From: Przewalskia tangutica
Lineage: Eukaryota > Streptophyta > Magnoliopsida > Solanales > Solanaceae
Direction: 5' to 3'
Assembly: GCA_029844215.1 (NCBI GenBank)
Contig: CM056729.1
Location: 6,758,001 to 6,822,000, forward strand
DNA: 64,000 nt
In this document: positions 54,439-64,000 of the stretch, piece after piece
Numbering within the stretch: position 1 is the stretch's first letter
Layout of the letters: every line of letters starts with the position of its first letter
Translations under genes and position numbers: made by a program
Notes under the pieces: model-generated
What the model was told of the DNA's origin: nothing
Database searches by the model: none
Seen by the model: the letters and a program-made list of their open reading frames with translations, nothing else

Positions 54439-54789
54439 CAATTTTTTTTGAAAATGTAATTTCTTTAGTTGTAATTTTACTATGTCATTTGCAACTTTTG
54501 AACGACACTACAAAGTTGTAATTTTGATAATTGTAATTGTATTAGAAAAAAATCATATTTCTATTAAATAATATAAGAGACACAAAAACAGCCTTGAGAT
54601 GTTTTTATTGCACTCTCTTGTTCAATTATTGAGTTGTTTATATATATGTTATTTTTTTTAATTAAGTGCAAAAAAAAAAATCCCGCCCCCGTACCTACCC
54701 AGCCCGATCTCGCCCCGACCCCTTATCAAACAGGACTGGAACGGGACTTGTTCTCGTCCCACTCGGACCCGGCCCACTGGCCACCCCTG

Positions 54790-55317
54790 TAATGTACTAA
54801 AAAATGCTTTAAATCTTTTGGTCATAAACTTGTCATATAGGATGCTTGAATTGATAACTTACTAAATATAGTAAAAGACACTATTTTTGAGACAAATCAA
54901 AAAGAAAAGTAAGATACTTAAATTTATACGGAAAAAATTATATATGATTTTAAGACATTAACATTTATTCTTTAATTATTGTTGCATGTTTTTTCTTTAA
55001 ATAAAAGAATCATTCCATCTACTATGTCTTATTGACATTATAACGCTTTCAAGTAAACATGCACCTAAGGCCTCAGAGAACCTAATTATCATAATATTTC
55101 TAAGTTACAGTTCTCTATGATCTTTTCACGTATAACTAATGAACTTTGTATAAAAGTACAATCAATAAACTTTACCCGTTTATAGTAATAGAGTTACTAA
55201 TTTTTTTTTTTTTAATTTCCTTGCATTAAACAGATCTTCATAGAACTTGATTGTTGTCAAACACGGGAAAATATATCGTTTAGGATACGAGTTTAGTGAA
55301 TTTTTTTGGCTAAGTAA
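54790..55317. other. Intergenic, no gene supported
   Basis: AT-rich DNA without recognisable signals. Confidence 0.3.
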
Positions 55318-55640
55318 TGTTAAGTCTCACGTTGATGGGTGTGAGTTCTTTGGTCTTTATGGTCTTGGACAATCCTTAACTCAAGAGTTAGCTAGCTTTT
55401 TTGAGGTCGAGTTAGGTGTAAGGTATATTTCTTTATCATAGAATCAGGTCTACTTTAATTTATTGTCTATCTGATGGTCTCTTATCTTATTTTGTTCACG
55501 CTCCAAATGTCCAGTTCTAGACGTGTTGAGAGGGTGTTGAGTCCCACATCCGTGAAGTGTGAGTTCCTTGGAACTCGGCATATGTCGTTGCACGTCAGGC
55601 TAGGACGTTGGCCTATGTCGCTGTACATCGGGCTAGGAGG
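55318..55640 (+). mobile_element. TRIM copy, diverged
   Basis: LTR 1 starts TGTTAAGTCTCACG at 55318. LTR 2 starts TGTTGAGTCCCACATCCG at 55535, after the purine tract ttgagaggg. The interior has the ttgttcacgctccaaatgtc phrase also seen in the TRIM at 11273. The right end is not clear. Confidence 0.5.
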
Positions 55641-55892
55641 AGAAAATAGTCAAATACATACGTTTTAATTTCAAGCAATTTTGGATACTATATGAATCTT
55701 CACTTTCCATGTTGGTCATTCTCTTTCATATTCCGGATTTTGTATTTCATCTTGATGTATCTTTTTTGCCCAACTCCCTTTACTTGAATCTTTTTTAAAT
55801 ATGTATGTGTTTGTGATGCTGGTAAAGTTTATTTACCACTGCCTTTCTTTCTTTGTTGAGATTAAACATTATATGAGTCTGCACTATCCTAG

Positions 55893-55988
55893 GTGGTTAA
55901 CATTTCTGGCGATATTCTTAAAATCAAACAAGGAGTTGAATCTGAACTGGTTGGTGAAGATGGCAATTGAGATCATGCAGATGCAAAT
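55893..55988 (+). pseudogene. Dead duplicate of the 96-bp exon
   Basis: Acceptor cctag, then VVNISGDILKIKQGVESELV-GEDGN, a TGA, and DHADAN before donor GTGAGT. It has the same length and splice sites as the exon at 56340-56435 but an in-frame stop, so its use would truncate the protein. Confidence 0.55.
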
Positions 55989-56093
55989 GTGAGTATCTGT
56001 TATACAAGATATGCCTTTTTTTATTTTTTATAAAGCCCTTCTTTTTTCTTTGTTGAGATTTAAGTCAAGAACTTCCTGTATGATATCATTTAG

Positions 56094-56687
56094 ACTAATG
56101 GAGACTCTTGTTTTGAGGACCATGGACGATTTAGGTATAAGCTGCTGAAACACAGGAAGGTAATAGTCATATATTTTGCCTCCTCTGTTCCATTTTATAT
56201 GTCATTTGTTCTAGTAATCCACTCTGATCTATTGCATATCATCGGGTGTTCAAATTTGCATTTTTCGGGCATAAAGAAATGATGTCATTAATTTGTTTCT
56301 CTTTTATGGTTTTCATTTTGGTTGGTTGTTTCCCTCTAGGTGTTTAAGATTTCCAAAGATTATCTTAAAATCAAGCAAGAAGTTGAATCTGAACTGTTTT
56401 GTGAAGATGCTAATCTAGGTCGTGCAGATGCCAATGTGAGTAAACGTTAAAAAGGTTATATTTTCCATTTCTGATGAAAGGAACAGCCTCACCTACAATA
56501 CTAGGTATATCAACACGACAAAGATTGGGAATGCATTTCTTCTCCATTTTTCAATTTTGTAAATTTGTTTCTTGTTTGATCTGTTACTTTTTGCAGAATT
56601 AACTTTGTGTTGCCGGAGGTTTCTTCATTTATGTTTCTGTAGGTGCAGGTCCAGTCTCAGGCTCGTTATTCCGAGCAAGACATGAAA
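56094..56687 (+). CDS. Three exons of an unidentified gene
   Basis: There are three phase-0 exons with good GT-AG sites. Exon 56094-56159 reads TNGDSCFEDHGRFRYKLLKH-RK, with donor GTAATA. Exon 56340-56435 reads VFKISKDYLKIKQEVESELF, then CEDANLGRADAN, with donor GTGAGT. Exon 56643-56687 reads VQVQSQARYSEQDMK, with donor GTATAT. Together they give 69 charged, probably helical residues with no stop. I do not recognise the family. Upstream and downstream exons are not identified, and a Copia LTR begins 7 bp after the last exon. It could be an active gene with a retroelement in the next intron, or a dead fragment. Confidence 0.5.
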
Positions 56688-56694
56688 GTATATA

Positions 56695-58189
56695 TGTCCT
56701 AGAAACAATCATTTTAGGAGCACATGTACTTGAACACATTCATATTATTAATAAGATTAATATATACTTGGCATTTGCAATTATTGAATTATTATTTGAT
56801 TGTTTATATTATTCATTAATGTACATCCCTTGAACTTACATTGTCATTAATAGTGTGTGAGATATTAATGATAGAGTGTAGTTCTTAAAATAGCCTAGAC
56901 TAATGATCATTGAGAATGGGATATCAATGATATGTTATAAGTCGACATGTGGTCTGCATCACATTCTTAGAGAATGTAGTATATCTCACTTCATCGCAAG
57001 CAATAGTTGCTAGTGATGGACACATGGATACTCTTGAGAGTATTGGCATACCTGGCGATAAACTATTTGTTATACATGTCTAGAGTATTATCGACGTGGG
57101 AGATAGAAGTTCTTAGACTTGAGGTCAATATCACCTTGTTTACGAGTAATGCACTTTGATCCGCCCTAGCTCAAATGCCTTATAGGTTGAGACGGCTTGT
57201 ATTGGGTGCATTACAGTAGATTGAAGTGGTGGTTGAGCCAAGAATAGGATTCATTCCTCGATTGGAATTTCGAGAGAACACTACCTTCTCGGAGATGTTA
57301 GGTCGACCAAGTCATTGGCGATGTAAGAGACATATCTAGGATATGGTCTAGTTGTCGACTAATATAGATGAGATAAAGTGATCAAGCCATTGGATAGACA
57401 CTGGCAAATCTTAAGCTTGATCGAGTGTGTCGCGAATGAAAGGAATTTATCATCTCACATGAGGTTTGTTTACTTGAGTCTTGTAACGCATTTCACATAT
57501 TGGGTCGTCCGTGGCCGTCTAGAGTTACGTGTGAACCTTGATTTGGTCAAGTCTTGGATGTGTGAAGGCCAAAGGTCACACTAAGTCGATTGTCTTTTCG
57601 GTCTAAGGGTATATTGAGAGAATGTAAAATATCGGATTTTGAATCAAGATATTTTATTTTATAATAAATTATGGGATAATTTTCATTTGATGAAAATTAA
57701 TTAATTAAGTTAAAATTAAGTCTTGGATTTAATTAGAACTAAAACGCGTAAAATAAATAAAGGAATCAAGATATGATGGGCCCGGTTCGATCGCCCATCA
57801 ATTGGAATTTGGGTCGGTTTTGGCTTGATCCAAATCTGATTAGGTTAGGGTTTCACTATATATTTGGCACTTAACCCATAATTTCGTAAGAACTCATTTT
57901 TCCACTTTACGAACTTAGAGTTCAGAAATAAATTCTCTCAAACCTCTGCAAGATTTCCTAGCTTTCTTGGGCAAAGGAATATCTTGAAAAGACTTGCACC
58001 GGATTGACAATCGCGTGCGCTTTTTAGTAGAGACTGCATTAAAAGCATAAACTGTAAGTTTTCATGTTTTGCAGATTTGAATTATCGCATAATCATACCA
58101 GACGATCTTTGTTGGAGCAAGTAAGTAAACAAAATTTTAAACTTCCGCTGTGCCTTACTTGTGTGTTTTACATCCAACAAATCCCTTCA
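56695..58189 (+). mobile_element. 5' LTR of a long Copia element
   Basis: The LTR starts TGTCCTAGAAACAATCATTT and probably ends ...CCCTTCA at 58189, directly before the primer site TGGTATCAGAGCC at 58191. It contains ctatatatttggcacttaac (TATA-like, about 57855) and a pyrimidine-rich start region. At about 1.5 kb it is long for a Copia LTR. A 3' end at 58180 (catccaaca) is also possible. Confidence 0.65.
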
Positions 58190-58190
58190 G

Positions 58191-58203
58191 TGGTATCAGA
58201 GCC
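58191..58203 (+). promoter_or_regulatory. Primer-binding site of Copia
   Basis: TGGTATCAGAGCC, complementary to the 3' end of initiator tRNA-Met. It primes minus-strand DNA synthesis. Confidence 0.75.
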
Positions 58204-60008
58204 CAGGCTGGTTTAATGATTATACGATAATCTTTAATAACAATATGTGGGAAATTAATTGTTTTGATTTAGAATTGATTTTCGGAATTTTAAAAAAAAA
58301 AAAAAAAAAATCGAGCAGTCACATCGCTCACGATGAACGATCACGTCAATCGTTCGACGTGAATAGTGTCGCGATTCTTGCTCCGTGGCAGATGCGATTT
58401 AAAAAAAAAAAAAAAAATTTTTTGGGGCGGTGAGCGATGGCAAGATCGTTGTTCACGGCGGAAACCGCCGACAATGGGCGGTTTCCGCCACCACGCGGCA
58501 ATCGAAGTAATAATACCACCGTGTTCGTCTCGGCGAGAGGAATCTAATGGTGGTAGTGTTATAACAACGATGATCGGAAAAGGAACACCACCGACGGTTT
58601 AGAATCACGTGGCGTCCCGGTCCGCCACCGCAGTGTGCCATCGCAGTGTGTTTTAATTAGTCAATTTACCAAATCGAATCCCAAATTTGATTTGGAGTTG
58701 GATTTGATTTTGAAAATTTGAAATAGTGTAAGGACCTTTTGCAATTAAAATTAGGGTTTTAAATTGTAGATTGGTCCTTTAACAAATCTGAAAATATTTT
58801 AAGTTCTTAAAATTACAAATTAGTCCACGAGATATTTTCGAAATTTTATAAGTTTTAAAATCGTGATTCTCTGGGTCAATCTGTAAATTTGAAAAGCTTA
58901 TTTGGTCCTTGGGTAAATCAGTAAATATTTTAAGGTTAGAAAATTGCGAAATACCCAAAATTAAATTTTAATTTACGAATTGTTAAGGAATTTGTTTGGA
59001 TGAGCAGAAAATTCCGAAAATTGAAAATTGAGTTTAAATTTTGAATTTAAATATTTCCTAAATTGAAACAAAATTAATTGACCCACAATTATTGTTATTT
59101 AGCATATTATTTGATAATGTGTGCACAAATTAATTGTTTCTCCTAATTGTTTAATTGATTGTCATTTAAATAATTAGAATAGAGTCCGCAATTATTGTCT
59201 GGGTAGGCGGCGCCCAGTAATTGTTTACTTTCAATGACCCGTATAATTATGCAGGTAGGCGGCGCCAGTATATGATTAAAACCATCTTATATCATGCCAT
59301 TGGGTTTGATGGTTTCCATCTAAATGTGTTTAGAAATTGCATGATAGGATTTCATATGATGTATGATATAATAGTTGATCTTGGTCATAACCACGAATTA
59401 AAATGTTCCCCAAATTTAATACAAGTCTCATTTAAAATGAACGCGTCGTCAGTTATAATTGATTGTGGTGCAAAATCCTTTTCTACGAGATGAGTATTTA
59501 TGCCCCAAAGATTTGCTCTAAGTCTACGAGGACTCGGACTTTCATAGATGATGCATATAAATGTTGTAGTAGGTGATAAACCTTCGTGAGTATTTACACC
59601 CGGTGTTTGCTTGATGAAGGCTAAGCCCACTTAGATACATAATTGCGATCGCATAACGCGAGGTTGACTTGCTAAATTTGTCTTGGCGCTGATGTCGGAC
59701 GGTAGGGACGCAGATCGAATTGTTTAGAACATCGGTCAACCAAGAGTTGCAAATTGTTTGCAATTGGTTTAGAGACCTACCATATCGTGTTGTTGAAGTT
59801 ATCACCTCGTGAAACGCGAGACAACATGAGTTTGGATCTTGGCCCATTATGGCCGTATTTGATATGAGTCCGTATTCTTTGGGGTCAAAGAGTATGTTAA
59901 AATAGTGGGAGCTAATTAAACTAAAGACCGTATTAGTTAGTTAGTTAATGAATGTGTTCAATAGAAATTATATTAAAGTATTAATTTCAAGTCTATCTTT
60001 TCTTCGCC
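58204..60008 (+). other. Long untranslated leader of the Copia element
   Basis: 1.8 kb between primer site and gag, without a supported frame. It holds two A runs (about 58292-58310 and 58401-58417) and a perfect hairpin at 58457-58489. A short direct repeat, gtaggcggcgcc, occurs near 59203 and 59256. Confidence 0.5.
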
Positions 60009-60735
60009 ATGATGTCGAATCTATCACTTAAAATGTTGGTTGAAACGAACAAGTTGAATGGAGCCAATTTTCTGATCGGTTAAGAAATCTGCGTTTGATC
60101 GCGATTAGAAAAGATTGAGTATGTATTGGATACACCACTCCTACGATCCTGCTGAAGATTACGAAGAGTATGCTCTGTTTGACAAAGCGACCTATCGAAA
60201 TATCTTGATGATCTTTGTTGCGGCCTGATGTGTTATGCTATCTTACATGACTTGAGTTACAAAGACAGTATGAAAATATGGGCCCCAACGAGATGCTAGA
60301 ACACTTGAAGAGTCTCTATGACTCACAGTCTCAGACAATGGAGTATGAACTGTTGAGAGATCCTTTTAAGTGTAAGCTAAACGAAGGGGGTCAAGTGTCA
60401 CAACATGTTTTGAAGATGATTGGATTAATTGAGAGGTTGGCTTGATTAGAACGAAGTCGCTGTGAATGTTTCGTTAATCTAATCTTGAACTCGCTTCTGG
60501 TTTCTTTGAGAACTTCATTGTGAATTACAACATGAATGGAACAAAGCAAGTCTCCCGAACTTCATAATATGTTGAAGACCTTCAGTCGCCCACCTCCAAA
60601 GGTAAAGTGCTCATGGTGGGCTCCTCTAGCAAGTTCAAACCTAAGGGTAAGAATATGCGAGAAGAAGAAGGGTAAGGCGGTTGCCAAACCCACAACTATG
60701 AAACCTAAAGGAGTTGTTCGAAAGAAGGCCAAGAT
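60009..60735 (+). pseudogene. Copia gag (broken)
   Basis: It starts MMSNLSLKMLVETNKLNGAN-FLIG and then hits a TAA where Copia Gags have a Trp. Recognisable pieces follow in shifting frames: EYVLDTPL-like near 60120, RSLYDSQS-like near 60310, and a basic stretch at 60655-60735 (KKKGKAVAKP, KGVVRKKAK) ahead of a degenerate zinc knuckle. It is not translatable as one protein. Confidence 0.65.
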
Positions 60736-60741
60736 AGGCTG

Positions 60742-62200
60742 ATGTGCGCCTCAATTGTAGAAAAGGGACATTGGAAGAAGGATGCATGCCCAGGGAGACA
60801 AGGCCTGAGTGCCGGCCTCTTTGGACAAGGTATGTTTGTTATTGAAATAAATATGTCTATAACTAATTCTCACCGTTGGGTATTGGATACCGCTTGTGGC
60901 TCGCACATTTGTAATAATGTGCGGGGCTAATCGTGTGAAAGGTTGGACTTGGGAAGTAGATCTACGTTGGCAATGGAGCTAGAGTTGATGCGAGCAGCGT
61001 GGGACTTATAGACTAGATTTACCTTCGTGCTTTTGTTTAGAACTTAATAATTGTTATTTTGTCCCGTCTTTGACAAGAAATATTATTTCTATCCCTATGT
61101 TAGACATTGAGGGTTTCCTCACATATTACCAATGGAAACTATGTTTTGTCTTATAAAGGTTTTATTTGTGGAAATGCTCCGCTTGTGGATGGATTATATG
61201 TTCTAAACTGTAGCCATGAAATTTTCAATATATAAAATAAAAGAGCTAAAATAAGTAATCAAAGAAATCCCACCTACTTATGGCATTGCGGACTTGGTCA
61301 CATCAATGAATCAAGGATAGCAAGATTGAGAAATTAGATTACTTAGAACCATTTGACTTAGAGTCATATGGTGATTGCGAATCTTGCTTAAGAGGAAAGA
61401 TGACAACCAAATCACTTTCTCGGGAAAGGAGTACGTGCAAGAGGTGCTTGAGTTAGTCCATACCGATGTATGTGGGCCTTTTCCAACTCGAGCTAAGGGA
61501 GGCTTTCTTTATTTCATCACTTTTACGACGATTTCTCGGTTTGGGCATGTGTATCTTATGAGCATAAGTCCAAGCTTTTGAGAAATTCATGGAGTACAAG
61601 TCGGTAGAGAAGCAACTTGAAACAAGTATTAAAACTCTTCGATCGGATCGAGGAGGTGAGTACTTAAGTAAAGAATTTCTAGATTATTTGAAGCTTAGTG
61701 AGTCCATTCGAATGGACACCTCCTAACGCATACAAATGAATGGTGTTGCTGAGAGGAGAAATCGTACCTTATTAGATATGGTTAGATCCATGATGAGCTT
61801 CTCAGCTCTACCAACATACCTATGAGGATATGCATTGCAAAGCTCAATCTACATTTTGAATAGAGTTCCATCAAAGTCAGTTGAGAAAACTCCATATGAG
61901 ATATGGAATGGCAAGAAGCCAGCACTTAAACACATGCGACCACAGGGTGCCACTGCGTATGTAAAGAAGTTGCTCACTGACAAATTGGAATCTAAAAGTG
62001 AGAAGTATTATTTTGTAGGGTATCCTAAGGAAACAAGAGGGTACTACTTCTATCTTCCTGAGGAACATAAAGTAATTGTTTCCAGAAATGCAACTTTCCT
62101 TGAAGAGGACTATGTCTACAAGGAACAGAGTTGCAACAAGATAGAACTTGAAGAAATTCAAGAAGTACAAAATAATGTAGAGATCTGGAGAGGGAAATAA
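60742..62200 (+). pseudogene. Copia protease and integrase (broken)
   Basis: The protease reads HRWVLDTACGSHICNNVRG, where the usual DTG/DSG active site has become DTA. GAG-pre-integrase is near 61275 (LWHCGLGHINESRI). The integrase core has EYVQEVLELVHTDVCGPFPT and SRFGHVYLM, then frame changes and NGVAERRNRTLLDMVRS-like codons near 61740. It ends with QSSIYILNRVPSKSVEKTPY, KYYFVGYPKETRGYYFYLPE and SRNATFLEEDY. Confidence 0.75.
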
Positions 62201-62569
62201 CCTAGACAAGGATTCAGTGGGAGTATTTGATGATGATTGGGTACTTAGAGTACGCCCGGCCCGATGGGAGTGTTGTGAGGAATCTGCGAAATGCAAGACC
62301 CTCATGCACACCAATGACAGATGACACAATAGTTGTGCATCATCCTATTCAAAATGATATTCTGAAAGTTCTCGAGGTGGTGGATTGTCCAACACACAAA
62401 CATCTTCTCAAAATCAAAATATCAGAATCAAACGCAGAATGTTCAACTCAGTAGGACCACTAGGACTCATCGCACACTGAAAGACTTAATCTCCTTGTTG
62501 AAACACATAATGAGATAGATATTCCGATGATGATGAGCCTACTACCTACAACGAAGCAATGTTAGACAT

Positions 62570-64000
62570 TGATTCACGAGATGGCAAGAAGCCGTGAAAT
62601 CCGAAATGGAGTCTATGTACATAAACCAAGTATGGAACTTGGTTGACTTGCCATGAGGTTAGACCCATAGGATGCAAATGGGTCTTCAAGAAGAAGATTG
62701 ATGCATATGGCAAAATACAGACTTATAAAGCAAGATTGGTGGCTAAAGGTTATAATCAACGGCCTGGGGTCGATTATGATGAAACCTTTTACTTTGTTGC
62801 AAGATTAAGTCCATTCGATTTTGCTTGCTATAAATGCATACTATGATTATCATATTTGGCAAATGGATGTTAAAACTGTCTTCCTCAATGGTAATCTAAT
62901 TGAGGAGGTGTATATGATACAGACAGAGGGTTTTACATCAAAGACTCAACCCAAAGCAGTATGCAAACTACAAAAGTCCATTTATGGACTTAAGCAAGCT
63001 TCAAGGAGTTGAAACATTTGTTTTGACAAAACAGTCAAATCGTTTGACTTTGTTAGAAGCAAGGAAGATCCGTGCGTTTATAGTAAACGCACAAATGAGA
63101 GCATTGTCTTCATTGTTATATATGTAGATGACATATTGATAATGGGAGACAATAAAACTCTCATGCAATCAGTCAAAGAATGGTTATCCAGAACCTTCAT
63201 GATGAAGGACTTGGGTGAAGCCTGCTACATTCTTGGAATCGAATCTGAGAGATAGACCTAATAGATTGTTGAAATTGTCACGGTCAGTATACATAGACAA
63301 AGTGCTAAAACGTTTCTCTATGGAAAATTCCAAGAAAGGGAATCTTCCTACATGGGTCAAGGCATCAGTTGTCGGAAGGATTGTCCTTCCACGATTCTGA
63401 GAACTTGAGCGTGAAGAGAATCCCATATCTTGGTATAGGATCAATCAGTATGCCATGACTGCATGAGGCCGAGATGGCCTATGACTTAGCATGACTTGCA
63501 AATTCAGCAGAATCACGGGAGGAACATCGAAAGCGATCAAGAGTATTCTTAAGTATCTTAGACGAACTAAAGAATACTTAGTCTATGGCGGACAAGAAGA
63601 GCTAGTAGCTCGGGTACATCGATGCTAGCTTTGACGGATCTTGATGACTTCAAATCTCGATCTGGTTATGCGCTTCATTTTAAATGGTGGAGTAGTTAGT
63701 TGGAAGAGTTCCAAGCAAGCTACAATGCCGATTCGACAACGGCCGAGTACATGCATTTGGATCGGAAGGCGATAAAGAAAGTTCGCCGCGATATCCGAAG
63801 TTCTTAAAGGAATTGGGGTTGTTCCAGTACCGATTGTCGATAACGATTTATTGTGACAACAGTGCGATTGCTCAAGCTAAGGAACCAAGATCAACGAATA
63901 GAAACAAGCGTGTACGAGGAAATACCACATTCTCGGGGAGATGGTGGAGACGAAGAAATAAAGATAGACTATATTCCCACCGAAAATAATCTAGCGGACC
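62570..64000 (+). pseudogene. Copia reverse transcriptase-RNase H (broken, cut by window end)
   Basis: It begins with GCKWVFKKKIDAYGKIQTYK and ARLVAKGYNQRPGVDYDETF, then HIWQMDVKTVFLNGNLIEEV, CKLQKSIYGLKQASRS and a stop. It resumes SIVFIVIYVDDILIMGDNKT with Y-V-D-D at about 63120. RNase H fragments follow after several frameshifts, and the last codons read KIDYIPTENNLAD. The 3' LTR would lie beyond the window. Confidence 0.8.

Larger units (their letters stand above)
50990..54789 (+). mobile_element. hAT transposon 2, 5'-truncated, split by CACTA
   Basis: It starts abruptly at about 50990, matching hAT 1 from about 49170 onward (atattatcatactattttaa, gcagtactaccacctccaag). It is interrupted at 51382-53913 by a CACTA element. 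It then resumes through the transposase end to a right terminus whose complement is CAGGGGTGGCCAGTGGGCCG (54789). The left terminus and the first half of the transposase are missing. Confidence 0.75.

Noticed and set aside
61877..62329. 150-codon open frame on the minus strand
   Set aside because: It is antisense to the well-supported integrase reading of the Copia element.
1..64000. Endogenous pararetrovirus, rRNA genes or an intact autonomous transposon
   Set aside because: No pararetroviral movement or coat motifs and no rRNA sequence were seen. Every transposase or pol reading carries stops, frameshifts or truncation.

Overview
This is a window of plant nuclear DNA, very probably from the nightshade family (Solanaceae). 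The strongest clue is a two-exon gene on the minus strand whose product matches hydroxycinnamoyl-CoA quinate transferase (HQT, chlorogenic acid synthesis) as it is known from Nicotiana and Solanum. The SINE tails ending in a ccggaccccgc...ttagtgcaccgg-type motif are also typical of Solanaceae. The DNA is AT-rich, genes have GT-AG introns, and most of the window is transposable elements in various stages of decay. No bacterial, organellar or viral gene set is present.

Layout. 1-2444: a minus-strand Copia gag and 5' LTR, followed by a likely first exon of an unidentified minus-strand gene. 3127-9775: a dimeric SINE, a Harbinger element with TTA target duplications, a small Tourist-like MITE, and a larger Harbinger remnant with nested inverted repeats. 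10060-21173: a cluster of RCI2/PMP3 small membrane protein genes. It holds two apparently complete genes (10060-11922 and 20003-21173) and two decayed exon copies, separated by TRIM elements, LTR fragments and a Copia pol pseudogene. 21255-25307: a diverged tandem duplication of the region downstream of RCI2, with a truncated Copia gag and LTR beside it. 25570-26250: a probable mitochondrial DNA insertion. 26361-31100: two related hAT-type MITEs and two broken pieces of a PPR gene. 32830-38467: the HQT gene on the minus strand, with a 4.3 kb intron containing MITEs. 38878-43401: a degenerate Copia element in the HQT promoter, in the same orientation as HQT. 43838-46930: SINEs, a Stowaway-like MITE and a solo TRIM LTR. 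47035-54789: two related hAT elements, the second split by a 2.5 kb CACTA element. 55318-64000: a TRIM, three exons of an unidentified gene with a duplicated exon, and a long Copia element inserted 7 bp past a splice donor and running off the window end.

The host genes do not form an operon or pathway. RCI2 proteins are small membrane proteins linked to cold and salt stress. HQT is a cytosolic enzyme of phenylpropanoid metabolism. Of the supported host genes, only the two RCI2 genes and HQT look intact. The PPR copies are pseudogenes, and the two unidentified genes are known only from short exons. All coding elements carry stops or frameshifts. Splice sites and element borders were read by eye, so borders given as approximate should be treated that way.
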